In this document: piece after piece, positions 9,100 through 18,078 of the stretch
Position numbering within the stretch: position 1 is the stretch's first letter
How the letters are laid out: each line of letters begins with the position of its first letter
From: Streptomyces uncialis
Lineage (GTDB): Bacteria > Actinomycetota > Actinomycetes > Streptomycetales > Streptomycetaceae
DNA: 64,000 bases
Direction: 5' to 3'
NCBI RefSeq assembly: GCF_001905345.1
Contig: NZ_LFBV01000008.1
Span: forward strand, 370,717-434,716
Position numbers and translations under genes: made by a program
The notes under the pieces: model-generated
The model's database searches: none
Told to the model about the DNA's origin: nothing
The model's input: the letters and a program-made list of their open reading frames with translations, nothing else

Positions 9100-10060
9100 C
9101 AAAGGGGTCCGCGGGTCGCCTTCGCTTGCGCTTCCCAGGTCTGTCCGGCGGGACGCACTTGTCCCTGTGCCGTCGCTCGTGGGTTGTGCGCAGTTCCCCG
9201 CGGGTCGCCTTCGCTTGCGCGTCCGAGGTCTGTCCGGCTGGGCGCACTTCGTCCCTGTGCCGTCGCTCGTGGGTTGTGCGCAGTTCCCCGCGCCCCTTTG
9301 GGGCGCGTCCGGTCGGTTCTTCGGGTCGGTGCCGGTCGGGATTCTCCGTCCTCGATCCGACACGCTCGGTACGACGTTCCGTGACTCGACTGAAGAGCAT
9401 CGGAGTCTGCGGGCAGAGATTCCCGCCCACCCCCTCCCGCAGCCGAGCGCCCGCACGAGGAGGATGGTCCAACCCCGTCCCCGCAGACGGAGAACAGCCC
9501 CAGGTGGCGCCTCCAAAGGGGCGCGGGGAACTGCGCAAAAACGAGGACCGGCCCGCACCCGAACAGCGCCCGCAAGGGGGCACCACCCAGGGGCGCGAGG
9601 AACTGCGCACCCACGACGTATCGGCACAGGAACAAGTACGCCCAGGTGGGGAACCCAAGGGGCGCGGGAAACTGCGCGAAACCACCGAAGTACCCACACA
9701 GGAACAAGCACGCCAAGCACAAAAAACCCAGGGGCGCGAGGAACTGCGCACCCACGAACGGCCCGCACGGGAACAAGTACGCCCAGGTGAGACGACCCAA
9801 GGGGCGCGGGGAACTGCGCACCCACGAACGGCCCGCACAGGAACAAGTACGCCCAGGTGAGACGACCTAAGGGGCGCGGGGAACTGCGCAAAACCACCGA
9901 AGTACTGGCACAGGAACAAGCAGGCCAAGCACAGGAAACCCAGGGGCGCGAGGAACTGCGCACCCACGAACGGCCCGCGCAGGGACAAGTACGTTCACCC
10001 GGACGGACCTGGGAAGCGCAAGCGAAGGCGGCCCGCGGGGAACTGCGCACCCCACGAGCG
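9100..10060. repeat. array of ~70-bp degenerate intergenic repeats
   Basis: Between the ABC operon and lysS there is about 1.1 kb without a credible gene. Two inverted copies of the core GCGCAGTTCCCCGC lie near 9188 and 9278. Eight forward copies of GGGGCGCGGGGAACTGCGC or close variants start near 9518, 9590, 9658, 9731, 9800, 9870, 9941 and 10034, mostly 68-73 bp apart. Between cores the conserved filler reads CACGAACGGCCCGCACAGG and AACAAGTACGCCCAGG. Open frames in every phase are a by-product of base composition. The same unit recurs near 6.5, 45.5 and 61.3 kb. Confidence 0.85.
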
Positions 10061-10126
10061 ACGGCACAGGGACAAGTACGCCCAGCACAAGAAACCCCGG
10101 GACCCGGGCGCCCCGGGAACGCGAAG

Positions 10127-10152
10127 GGCCCCGTCCTGGGGAGGACGGGGCC
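10127..10152 (-). terminator. hairpin terminator after lysS
   Basis: A perfect 10-bp GGCCCCGTCC / GGACGGGGCC stem with a 6-nt loop, 28 bp beyond the lysS stop. No long T tract follows, as is common for high-GC actinobacterial terminators. Confidence 0.7.
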
Positions 10153-10179
10153 GAGGGGTGGGTGGGCGGGAGAGAACCG

Positions 10180-11901
10180 CTAGCCGGCGAGCAGCTTCCG
10201 CACCCGCCCCGCCCCCACCGCAAGCAACAACGTAGGCAACCGCGGCCCCGTGTCCCGCCCGACCAGCAGCCGGTACAGCAGCACGAAGAACTCCCGCTGC
10301 GCGGCCTTCAGCTCAGCGGTCGGCTTCGCGTCGGGCGCGAGCCCGGCCAGCACCTTCGGCACCCCGTACACCAGCCCGGTGAGCCCGTCGAGCGACCAGT
10401 GCGAGTCGAGCCCGTCGAGGAGCAGCCGCAGCGACTCCCGCCCGCGCTCGTCCAGCGAGCCCAGCAGCTCGGTGTCCGGCTCCCCGCGGACCACGGTCCG
10501 CGCCTCGCTCGGCACATACCGCAGCGTCCACGCCTCGGCCTTGTCGAACCGGGGCCGCGCCTCGTCCAGCGAACCCAGCGGACGCTCCGGGTCCAGCTCG
10601 TCGAGAATCCGCAGCGCCTGGTCGGCATGACCGCCCGTGATGTCCGCGACGGACGCGAGCGTCCGGTACGGCAGCGCGCGCGGCGTCGCGGGCAGCTCAC
10701 CCGCGGCGGTCCCGACGGCCCGCGCGTACGCCGCCGCGTCGGCGGGCAGCACCGACCCGTCCGCGACCTTCGCGCCGAGCTTGTCCCACTCGTCGTACAG
10801 CCGCTGGATCTCCTGGTCGAAGGCGATCTTGAACGACTGGTTCGGGCGGCGGCGCGCGTACAGCCAGCGCAGCAGCTGCGGTTCCATGATCTCCAGCGCG
10901 TCGGCGCCGGTGGGCACCCCGCCCTTGCTGGAGGACATCTTCGCCATGCCGGAGATGCCGACGAAGGCGTACATCGGCCCGATGGGCTGCTCCCCGCCGA
11001 AGATCGGGCCGACGATCTGCCCGCCGACCTGGAACGACGACCCGGGCGAGGAGTGGTCGACGCCCGACGGCTCGAAGATCACGCCCTCGTACGCCCAGCG
11101 CATGGGCCAGTCGACCTTCCACACCAGCTTGCCGCGGTTGAACTCGCTGAGCCGCACCGTCTCGCCGAAGCCGCACACGTCGCACGTGTACGCCAGCTCG
11201 GTGCTGTCGTCGTCGTACGACGTGATGGTGGTGAAGTCCTTCTCGCAGTTGCCGCAGTACGGCTTGTACGGGAAGTACCCGGCGGCCGTGGAGCCGTCGT
11301 CCTCACCGGCCGCGCCGGACCCCTCGGCGGCCTCGACCTCGGCCTCGTCCAGCGGCTTCTGCTGCTTCTTCGGCGGCGCCTTCTTGGTGCGGTACTGCCC
11401 GAGGATCGCGTCGATGTCGCCGCGGTGGCGCATCGCGTGCAGGATCTGCTCGCGGTACGCGCCGGCGGTGTACTGCCCGGTCTGGCTGATGCCGTCGTAC
11501 TCGACGCCGAGCTCCGCGAGCGCCTCGGTCATCGCGGCCTTGAAGTGCTCCGACCAGTTGGCGTACGGGGAGCCCTTCGGCGCGGGCACCGAGGTCAGCG
11601 GCTTGCCGATGTGCTCGGCCCAGGACTCGTCCACGCCGTCGATCCCGGCGGGCACCTTGCGGTAGCGGTCGTAGTCGTCCCACGACAGCACATGGCGCAC
11701 GGTCCGGCCCCGGCGGCGGATCTCGTCCGCGACCAGGTGCGGGGTCATGACCTCGCGGAGGTTGCCCAGGTGGATCGGGCCGGACGGGGAGAGACCGGAC
11801 GCGACGACGACGGGTTTCCCGGGGGCCCGGCGCTCCGACGCCTCGATGACCTCGTCCGCGTAACGGGAGACCCAGTCGGTGGTCTCGTTGCTCTGAGCCA
11901 C
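10180..11901 (-). CDS. lysS: class I lysyl-tRNA synthetase
   Basis: A 573-residue class I LysRS (LysK, archaeal type), which charges tRNA-Lys. It shows the class I signatures HLGN (44-47) and KMSSSK (321-326). It also has a Cys4 zinc-binding pair C216-x2-C219 and C240-x2-C243, and an alpha-helix-cage C-terminal domain. A short charged, Ala-rich insertion lies at about 173-205. I chose the GTG at 11901 because AAGAAGGA lies at good spacing; a GTG three codons upstream is too close to it. Unlike the class II LysRS of most bacteria, this is the class I form, known in Streptomyces. It diverges from argS across 335 bp. Confidence 0.95.
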   Translation of the reverse strand: MAQSNETTDWVSRYADEVIEASERRAPGKPVVVASGLSPSGPIHLGNLREVMTPHLVADEIRRRGRTVRHVLSWDDYDRYRKVPAGIDGVDESWAEHIGKPLTSVPAPKGSPYANWSEHFKAAMTEALAELGVEYDGISQTGQYTAGAYREQILHAMRHRGDIDAILGQYRTKKAPPKKQQKPLDEAEVEAAEGSGAAGEDDGSTAAGYFPYKPYCGNCEKDFTTITSYDDDSTELAYTCDVCGFGETVRLSEFNRGKLVWKVDWPMRWAYEGVIFEPSGVDHSSPGSSFQVGGQIVGPIFGGEQPIGPMYAFVGISGMAKMSSSKGGVPTGADALEIMEPQLLRWLYARRRPNQSFKIAFDQEIQRLYDEWDKLGAKVADGSVLPADAAAYARAVGTAAGELPATPRALPYRTLASVADITGGHADQALRILDELDPERPLGSLDEARPRFDKAEAWTLRYVPSEARTVVRGEPDTELLGSLDERGRESLRLLLDGLDSHWSLDGLTGLVYGVPKVLAGLAPDAKPTAELKAAQREFFVLLYRLLVGRDTGPRLPTLLLAVGAGRVRKLLAG

Positions 11902-12236
11902 GATCGGCACGTCCTTCTTTCCCAGTGTTGACCCTGCGGCGCCGCCGGTGGGGCGGTCCGCCGTTCCGTCCTCGTACCGTCCGCCCGGCCCGCTCGCACG
12001 GTGGGCGGCGGCGTGGTCGGGCGCGGTGGTACGAGAGCGGTCCGCCCCATTCTCCCAGCTACCGCCGCAAGGGCGAAAACGGCTTTTCAGCGGGCGCGGG
12101 GCGCGTGGGATACTCGGAGCCTGTAGCCGTGCGCACTCCTCCCGGCCCGGCCGTGGGGCGAGCGGCGGCGGCTGCCCCAGATGCCTTCCAGCACCCGAAG
12201 GCACCTTCCGGAACCCGAGCAGAACGGCACCCCTCC
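11902..12236. promoter_or_regulatory. divergent lysS/argS promoter region
   Basis: 335 bp separate the two tRNA synthetase start codons and should hold both promoters. I see no convincing T-box (no leader with the conserved 14-nt T-box sequence), and no gene. Streptomyces -10/-35 boxes cannot be assigned by eye here. Confidence 0.45.
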
Positions 12237-14015
12237 ATGGCCTCGGTCACGTCCCTTTCCGCTTCCGTCCACCAGCGCCTCGCGGCGGCCCTCCAGGCAG
12301 CCCTGCCGGAGTCCGGCGCCGCGGACCCGCTGCTGCGACGAAGCGACCGGGCCGATTTCCAGGCCAACGGCATCCTGGCCCTCGCGAAGAAGGCGAAGGC
12401 CAACCCGCGCGAGCTGGCCGGCCGGGTCACGGACGCCGTCCCGGCGGACGACGTGATCCAGGAGATCGAGGTCTCGGGCCCCGGCTTCCTGAACGTCACG
12501 GTCACCGACCGCGCGATCACCGCGAACCTCGCCGCGCGCTTCGCGGACGACGGCGGCCGTCTCGGCGTGCCGCACGCGGAGCACCCGGGCACCACGGTGA
12601 TCGACTACGCGCAGCCGAACGTCGCCAAGGAGATGCACGTCGGCCATCTGCGGTCGGCGGTCATCGGTGACGCGGCGGTCCGGCTGATGGAGTTCACCGG
12701 CGAGACGGTCGTGCGCCGGCACCACATCGGGGACTGGGGCACCCAGTTCGGGATGCTCATCGAGTACCTGATCGACCACCCGCACGAGCTGGACCACCAG
12801 GGCGGCGCGGCGGACCCGGCCGAGGGCCGGACCGCGATGTCCAACCTGAACCGGCTGTACAAGGCCGCGCGGACACTCTTCGACTCGGACGAGGACTTCA
12901 AGGCGCGCGCCCGCCGCCGGGTGGTCGCCCTCCAGGCGGGCGACCCGGAGACCCGGGCGCTGTGGCAGCGCTTCGTGGACGAGTCGAAGCTCTACTTCTA
13001 CTCGGTCTTCGAGAAGCTGGACATGGAGATCCGCGACCCCGACGTGGTCGGCGAGTCCGGGTACAACGACATGCTGGACGAGACCTGCCGCATCCTGGAG
13101 GAGTCGGGTGTCGCGGTCCGCTCGGAGGGCGCGCTGTGCGTGTTCTTCGACGACGTCAAGGGCCCGGACGGCAACCCCACCCCGCTGATCGTCCGCAAGT
13201 CGGACGGCGGCTACGGCTACGCGGCCACCGACCTGTCGGCGATCCGCGACCGGGTGTTCGGCCTCAAGGCGTCCACCCTGCTGTACGTGGTCGACGCCCG
13301 GCAGGCCCTGCACTTCAAGATGGTGTTCGAGACGGCCCGCCGCGCGGGCTGGCTGACCGACGACGTCCGCGCGGTGCAGCTCGCCTTCGGCACGGTCCTC
13401 GGCGCGGACGGCAAGCCGTTCAAGACCCGTGAGGGCGAGACGGTCCGGCTGGAGGACCTGCTGGACGAGGCGATCGACCGCGCCACGGCCGTCGTCCGCG
13501 AGAAGGACACCCTCGGGCAGCTCTCCGAGGAGGACATCAGCGAGCGGGGCCGCCAGGTCGGCATCGGCGCGGTGAAGTACGCGGACCTGTCCACGTCCGC
13601 GAGCCGTGACTACAAGTTCGACCTCGACCAGATGGTGTCCCTGCACGGCGACACCAGTGTGTATCTCCAGTACGCGTACGCCCGGAACCGTTCGATCCTG
13701 CGCAAGGCGGGCGAGGCCAAGCCGGTCGCGCACCCGGAGCTGACGCTGGAGGACGCCGAGCGCGCGCTCGGGCTGCATCTGGACCAGTTCGGCGAGGCGG
13801 TCACGGAGGCGGCGAAGGAGTACGCCCCGCACAAGCTGACCGCGTACCTCTACCAGCTCGCGTCGCACTACACGACGTTCTTCGACAAGTGCCCGGTCCT
13901 CAAGGCGGACACCCCCGAGCAGGTCGGGAACCGGCTGTTCCTCTGCGAGATCACGGCGGCCACCCTGCACCAGGGTATGGAGCTGCTGGGCATCCGGACC
14001 CCCGAGCGGCTGTAA
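12237..14015 (+). CDS. argS: arginyl-tRNA synthetase
   Basis: A 592-residue class I ArgRS that charges tRNA-Arg. The N-terminal Add-1 domain (about 1-110) is followed by HVGH (134-137, the HIGH motif) in NVAKEMHVGHLRSAVIGD. The Rossmann core follows, with the KMSKS-equivalent around GKPFKTREGETVRLEDLL, and then the DALR anticodon-binding domain, ending TLHQGMELLGIRTPERL. The ATG at 12237 was chosen because family similarity begins there; an in-frame open stretch upstream is not conserved. A strong hairpin follows the stop. Confidence 0.96.
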   Translation: MASVTSLSASVHQRLAAALQAALPESGAADPLLRRSDRADFQANGILALAKKAKANPRELAGRVTDAVPADDVIQEIEVSGPGFLNVTVTDRAITANLAARFADDGGRLGVPHAEHPGTTVIDYAQPNVAKEMHVGHLRSAVIGDAAVRLMEFTGETVVRRHHIGDWGTQFGMLIEYLIDHPHELDHQGGAADPAEGRTAMSNLNRLYKAARTLFDSDEDFKARARRRVVALQAGDPETRALWQRFVDESKLYFYSVFEKLDMEIRDPDVVGESGYNDMLDETCRILEESGVAVRSEGALCVFFDDVKGPDGNPTPLIVRKSDGGYGYAATDLSAIRDRVFGLKASTLLYVVDARQALHFKMVFETARRAGWLTDDVRAVQLAFGTVLGADGKPFKTREGETVRLEDLLDEAIDRATAVVREKDTLGQLSEEDISERGRQVGIGAVKYADLSTSASRDYKFDLDQMVSLHGDTSVYLQYAYARNRSILRKAGEAKPVAHPELTLEDAERALGLHLDQFGEAVTEAAKEYAPHKLTAYLYQLASHYTTFFDKCPVLKADTPEQVGNRLFLCEITAATLHQGMELLGIRTPERL

Positions 14016-14040
14016 CCCAGCAGCCACGGAGTACACATTT

Positions 14041-14070
14041 CACAGGGGGCGCCTCCGGGCGCCCCCTGTG
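14041..14070. terminator. strong hairpin after argS
   Basis: A perfect 13-bp stem (CACAGGGGGCGCC / GGCGCCCCCTGTG) with a 4-nt TCCG loop, 25 bp beyond the argS stop. Probably the argS terminator. The ~210 bp from here to the carbonic anhydrase start holds only its promoter. Confidence 0.85.
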
Positions 14071-14283
14071 GCGTGTGCGCGGCCTCCCACGCCGGAGCGC
14101 GCTCCCCCGTCCGCGCCCTTTCATTTCGGCAGTATTGCCGGGCGTTGCGGTCCTGTGTACGCATTGACGCCGCTTCTTTCCTGTTCGATTTACCGCCCGC
14201 TACGGTGTCCCCGCCACAGCGGTACGGCACCCTGGGGCGTGTGGAATTCAGGGGGCCGGCCGTCATCGAATGCGAGGCACGAA

Positions 14284-14769
14284 TTGACTGTGACAGATGA
14301 GTTCCTGGGGAACAACGAGACCTATGCGGCGGCGTTCTCCGGGCCCCTCGCCCTCCCCCCGAGGCGCAGGCTGGCGGTCGTGGCGTGCATGGACGCACGC
14401 CTCGACATCTTCTCGATCCTGGGCCTGCGCGAGGGCGACGCCCACATCATCCGCAACGCGGGCGGCGCGATCACCGAGGACGCCGTCCGCTCCCTGGTGA
14501 TCAGCCAGCGGCTGCTGGGCACCCGCCACATCCTCCTCATCCATCACACGGACTGCGGAATGCTCACGTTCACCGATGACGAGTTCAAGACGGACATCCA
14601 GCACGAGGTCGGAATGCGTCCGTTCTGGTCCCCGGAGTCGTTCACGGATCTGGACGAGGACGTACGGCAGTCCATTCGCCGCATCAAGGCGAGCCCTTTT
14701 ATCACCCATAAGAGCGCACGCGGATTTGTGTTCGATGTGGGCACCGGAAAACTCCACGAAGTGAAGTGA
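14284..14769 (+). CDS. beta-carbonic anhydrase
   Basis: A 161-residue beta-class carbonic anhydrase, interconverting CO2 and bicarbonate. Zinc ligands are visible: C35 in CMDAR (with D37 and R39 forming the catalytic dyad) and H88-x2-C91 in HHTDCG. The short length and RNAGG motif match the small actinobacterial type. The start is taken as the TTG at 14284: GAGG lies 6 bases before it, and the resulting MTVTDEF N-terminus is what I recall of homologues. The GTG two codons later is the alternative. Cytoplasmic, apparently monocistronic. Confidence 0.9.
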   Translation: MTVTDEFLGNNETYAAAFSGPLALPPRRRLAVVACMDARLDIFSILGLREGDAHIIRNAGGAITEDAVRSLVISQRLLGTRHILLIHHTDCGMLTFTDDEFKTDIQHEVGMRPFWSPESFTDLDEDVRQSIRRIKASPFITHKSARGFVFDVGTGKLHEVK

Positions 14770-14843
14770 AGTGAAGTAAGTCTGGTGAGTGACGTGATGT
14801 GACGCGCACCAGCACGGAGTGATCCGCGCCGAAGCCGTGACGT

Positions 14844-16031
14844 TCAGCGGAACACCTTGCCGAGCCGTCGCAGCCCTTCCCGGATCTCGTCCGGGGTGTG
14901 CGTGACGAAGCAGAGGCGCAGGGTCGCCGGGTCCGGGGTGTCGCTGTGGAACGGCGCCCCGGGCACGTACGCCACATCGTGCGCGACGGCCTCCTTCAGC
15001 CGGGCCCCCGAGTCCTCACCGTCCGGCAGCCGGGCCCACACGAACATCCCGCCCTCGGGCCGGTTCCACACCGAACCCTCCGGCAGCGCGTCGGCCAGCC
15101 CGCCGAGCAGCGCGTCCCGGCGCTCCCCGTACGCGGCGGCGACCGTCCGCACATGGGCGTCCAGGTCCCGGTCCGCGAGATAGCGGGCCGCGGCGAGCTG
15201 GTTGACGGTCGGGGTGTGCAGATCGGCGGACTGCTTCGCCACGACACAGGCCCGCCGCAGCGCGCCCGGCGCCCGCAGCCAGCCCAGCCGCAGGCCCGGC
15301 GCCATCACCTTCGAGAAACTGCCGAGCAGCACGGTACGGTCGGCCGCCGCCTCCAGCGACGCGATCCACGGCACCCGCTCCCCCTCGAACCGCAGCTCCC
15401 CGTACGGATCGTCCTCCACGAGCCACAGCCCGCGCCGCGCCGCCACCTCCGCGACGGCCTCCCGCCGGGCGAGCGGCATCGTCCGGCCGGTCGGGTTCTG
15501 GAACGTCGGCACGGAGTAGAACAGCTTCGGCCGGTGCGCGGCGGCGAGCCGGTCCAGCGCCCCGGGGTCGACCCCGTCCCCGTCCCCCGGCACGGCCACG
15601 ATCCGGGCGCCCGCGAACGCGAACGCCTGGATCGCCGCGAGGTAGCACGGCCGCTCCACGAGGACGGTGTCCCCCGGGTCTATCAGCGCGCCCGCGAGCA
15701 GGGAGAGCCCCTGCTGGGACCCGGTGGTCACCAGCACGTCGTCCGCCCCGGTGGCCAGCCCCCGGACGGTCGTCCGCTCCGCGAGCGCGGCCCGCAGCCC
15801 CGGTTCGCCCTCGGTGGTCGCGTACTGGAGCGCCCGCCCGGAGCTCTCCGCGAGCACGTCGCGGAACGCGGCGGCGACGCCCTCGTGGTCGAACAGCTCC
15901 GGCGCGGGGAGTCCGCCCGCGAAGTTCACGACCTCGGGCCGCGAGGTCACGGCGAGGATGTCCCGCACGGGTGAGCCGCCTGTCCGGGCGACCCGCGCGG
16001 CCAGGGGAGGCGGTTCCACGACGTTCCGCAC
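14844..16031 (-). CDS. PLP-dependent aminotransferase (class I/II)
   Basis: A 395-residue fold-type I aminotransferase. The Schiff-base lysine is K241 in SFSKVMAPGLRLGW; NPTG (about 179-182), the cofactor Asp in EDDPYGEL (207/208) and the phosphate-binding TTGSQQGL are visible. It groups by motif with LysN / alpha-aminoadipate and MocR-type aminotransferase domains, but has no N-terminal winged helix. The start GTG at 16031 follows AGGAGT at ideal spacing; the upstream open reading is unsupported. The amino-acid substrate is not determined by sequence alone. Confidence 0.9.
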   Translation of the reverse strand: MRNVVEPPPLAARVARTGGSPVRDILAVTSRPEVVNFAGGLPAPELFDHEGVAAAFRDVLAESSGRALQYATTEGEPGLRAALAERTTVRGLATGADDVLVTTGSQQGLSLLAGALIDPGDTVLVERPCYLAAIQAFAFAGARIVAVPGDGDGVDPGALDRLAAAHRPKLFYSVPTFQNPTGRTMPLARREAVAEVAARRGLWLVEDDPYGELRFEGERVPWIASLEAAADRTVLLGSFSKVMAPGLRLGWLRAPGALRRACVVAKQSADLHTPTVNQLAAARYLADRDLDAHVRTVAAAYGERRDALLGGLADALPEGSVWNRPEGGMFVWARLPDGEDSGARLKEAVAHDVAYVPGAPFHSDTPDPATLRLCFVTHTPDEIREGLRRLGKVFR

Positions 16032-16122
16032 GGTGACTCCTGAGGTTACGGGGGCCCGTCCGGCCCCGGCGGCTGTGCCGGGCACCCTAACGAGACGCAT
16101 GCCACCTACACCCACCGTTCCG

Positions 16123-16154
16123 CGATCCGGACGATCGGGTCCACGCCGAAGGGG
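16123..16154. repeat. 32-bp direct repeat, left copy
   Basis: Identical except for one base (G/A) to the copy at 16692-16723. The two copies bracket the NUDIX gene and its 5' leader. It starts CGATCCGGACGATCGGGTCC. Confidence 0.9.
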
Positions 16155-16227
16155 GGTGGATGCGGACGTGATGCGGGTGCCCGGAAAGTCGGCGCCCCGC
16201 TTCGTCCCCGTCGATACGATCTCCCCC

Positions 16228-16261
16228 GTCCTGGCAGTCCTGGCAGTCCTGGCAGTCCTGG
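16228..16261. repeat. 9-bp tandem repeat in the NUDIX leader
   Basis: GTCCTGGCA is repeated three times, then a partial fourth unit (GTCCTGG) runs directly into the GGAGGAG ribosome binding site of the NUDIX gene. TACGAT at 16215-16220 could be its -10 box, so the repeat would lie in the leader. Confidence 0.85.
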
Positions 16262-16271
16262 AGGAGCAGAC

Positions 16272-16682
16272 GTGACACAGCAGAACGCTGACGAGCGGCC
16301 CGGGGTCGCGGCGGCCATCATCGTGCACGACAACCGAGTGCTGTTGGTGCGGCGTCGGGTCAGTGAGGGCCGACTCTCCTGGCAGTTCCCCGCCGGGAAG
16401 GTCGAGCCCGGTGAATCACGCGAGGACGCGGCCGTACGGGAGACCCTTGAGGAGACCGGGCTGAAGGTGAAGGCCCTCAAACCGCTCGGCGAGCGCGTCC
16501 ATCCGGCGACCGGACGGCTGATGTCCTACACGGTGTGTGAGGTCGTCAGCGGTACAGCGCATGTCGCGGACGCCGATGAGCTGGACGCGTTCGCCTGGGT
16601 CACCCATGACGAGATTCCCCAGTACGTCCCGTACGGACTGTTCGAGCCCGTACAGCAACACTTGGACGCTGCACTGGGCTGA
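16272..16682 (+). CDS. NUDIX hydrolase
   Basis: A 136-residue NUDIX protein with a complete box at residues 42-64 (GKVEPGESREDAAVRETLEETGL read in parts: G-x5-E, then R-E-T-x-E-E-T-G-L). Such enzymes cleave nucleoside diphosphates linked to another moiety (for example oxidised dNTPs or ADP-sugars). GTG start with GGAGGAG upstream. It is enclosed by a 32-bp direct repeat and has a 9-bp tandem repeat abutting the ribosome binding site. Substrate unknown. Confidence 0.92.
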   Translation: MTQQNADERPGVAAAIIVHDNRVLLVRRRVSEGRLSWQFPAGKVEPGESREDAAVRETLEETGLKVKALKPLGERVHPATGRLMSYTVCEVVSGTAHVADADELDAFAWVTHDEIPQYVPYGLFEPVQQHLDAALG

Positions 16683-16691
16683 CCCGGCCCC

Positions 16692-16723
16692 CGATCCGGA
16701 CGATCGGGTCCACACCGAAGGGG
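16692..16723. repeat. 32-bp direct repeat, right copy
   Basis: Second copy of the repeat at 16123-16154, starting 9 bp past the NUDIX stop. No third copy was noticed in the window. Confidence 0.9.
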
Positions 16724-16734
16724 ACAGGACCGCG

Positions 16735-17145
16735 TCAGGGCACCTTCCACTCGCACCACACGGCCTTGCCGCTTCCGCTCCCGTCCGGGTCCCGGTCCAC
16801 ACCCCAGGCGTCACTCGACGCGGCGACGAGCATCAGCCCCCGCCCCGACTCGTCCGGCACCCCCTCTCCCACACACGGCACCCCCGCGCCCCCGTCCCGC
16901 ACCTCGACGCGCAACACCGCCCCGTCGTACCCGGCCCGCAGCCAGAACCCGTCGTCGCGCGGAGCGCCGTGCAGCAGCGCGTTGGTGGCCAGTTCGCTCA
17001 CACACAGGACCACGGACCCGTGGAGCCCGGACAGCTCCCACTCACGGAGCAGCGCCCGCGCGAACTCCCGCGCGGCACGGACGGATTGCAGCTCACCCAG
17101 GAAGAACTTCGATCGGGTGAGGCTCAGTTGAGTTGACTCGTTCAC
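16735..17145 (-). CDS. ATP-binding anti-sigma-factor-like protein (HATPase_c_2)
   Basis: A 136-residue GHKL/HATPase protein of the RsbW/SpoIIAB kind. It has the N box ELATNALLHG (51-60), G1 VRDGGAG (82-88) and G2 GRGLMLV (101-107), and no kinase sensor domain. Family members bind ATP and regulate sigma factors or partners. Its start codon is adjacent to and diverges from the Xre-type gene. The trio ATPase / Xre-DUF5753 / DUF397 is a recurring Streptomyces cluster (abaA- and whiJ-like loci), so this protein is probably part of that module. Confidence 0.88.
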   Translation of the reverse strand: MNESTQLSLTRSKFFLGELQSVRAAREFARALLREWELSGLHGSVVLCVSELATNALLHGAPRDDGFWLRAGYDGAVLRVEVRDGGAGVPCVGEGVPDESGRGLMLVAASSDAWGVDRDPDGSGSGKAVWCEWKVP

Positions 17146-17256
17146 ATGGCAAAGATTGCGGAGCGTGATTACCGTGGTGCAGTGAGTCGCCCCGTACCGC
17201 TGTCAAGTACGGGGTGGGACAAAGGAGTCCGGGCTGCCAGTGAAAGTTGGGACCTC

Positions 17257-18078
17257 ATGAGCCCCAGGAAACGTGCCAAGAACACCACATCGATGAAGAT
17301 GCTCGGCCAGCAGCTGGCCGGGGCCCGCGTCGCCGCAGGCTACACACAGCGGACCCTCGCGGGGGAAGTGGGCCTCGACGAGGAGACGATCGCCTCGATC
17401 GAACAGGGCCGCCGTCCCCTGAAGCCGGACATCGCGGAACTGCTGGACCGCACCCTCGACACCAAGGGCCTGCTGTTCATCGGCGTGGACAACCTCCCCG
17501 AGATCGACCAGTTCCCCATGTGGGCCGAGCAGTACATGGCCCATGAGCGGGAGGCCGTGACGCTGTCCTGGTACGACAACCAGGTACTCCCGGGCCTGCT
17601 CCAGACCCAGAAGTACGCGAACACGGTTCTGCGTAACAGGATTCCGGCCTACGAGGAGTCCGAGATCGAGACGAAGACGGCTGGCCGAATGGAGCGCCAG
17701 CAGATACTCCACCGGAAGAACCCTCCGACGGTCAGCTTCGTGATCTGGGAACCGGTGCTGCGCCTCTCGCTGGGCGACCCGGCCATGCACAAGGGGCAGC
17801 TCAGCCATCTGCTGGAGTGCTCGCGGCTCCCCACCGTGGCACTCCAGTTCATGCCGATGGACAGCCCCTCACATGCCGGGCTGGACGGCCCGTTCATCAT
17901 GCTGGAGACATCCGATCACCAGCACCTGGCGTACGCGGAGACGCAGCGTGGAAGCCAGTGGATCTCCGACCCGGAGACGGTGTCCATCCTCTCGCGCAAA
18001 TATGCAATGCTGCGGACTCAGGCCCTCTCCGTCGAGAGGTCCCGGGACCTTCTGGACGATCTCCTGGGGGATCAATGA
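17257..18078 (+). CDS. Xre-family regulator with DUF5753 (Scr1/WhiJ-like)
   Basis: A 273-residue regulator with an N-terminal helix-turn-helix (about residues 15-70, LGQQLAGARVAAGYTQRTLAGEVGL read in parts) and a C-terminal DUF5753 domain (WYDNQVLPGLLQTQ..YA..V to the end). DUF5753 proteins are paired with DUF397 proteins and include WhiJ-like developmental regulators and antitoxin-like regulators. The start is uncertain: ATG at 17257 or a later in-frame ATG, with a long unconserved in-frame stretch from 17146. The stop overlaps the next start (ATGA), coupling it to the DUF397 gene. Confidence 0.88.
   Translation: MSPRKRAKNTTSMKMLGQQLAGARVAAGYTQRTLAGEVGLDEETIASIEQGRRPLKPDIAELLDRTLDTKGLLFIGVDNLPEIDQFPMWAEQYMAHEREAVTLSWYDNQVLPGLLQTQKYANTVLRNRIPAYEESEIETKTAGRMERQQILHRKNPPTVSFVIWEPVLRLSLGDPAMHKGQLSHLLECSRLPTVALQFMPMDSPSHAGLDGPFIMLETSDHQHLAYAETQRGSQWISDPETVSILSRKYAMLRTQALSVERSRDLLDDLLGDQ

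Noticed and set aside
9518..10060. CRISPR-like regularity (repeat cores every ~70 bp)
   Set aside because: Cores are degenerate, the filler between cores is itself conserved, and no cas genes are near. It behaves like a tandem intergenic repeat, not spacers.
11902..12236. T-box or other riboswitch upstream of argS or lysS
   Set aside because: No recognised T-box sequence or specifier-loop structure was seen; cannot be excluded without folding.
16123..16723. Integrative element attachment sites (32-bp direct repeats)
   Set aside because: No integrase, tRNA gene or excisionase in the interval; only a NUDIX gene lies between.
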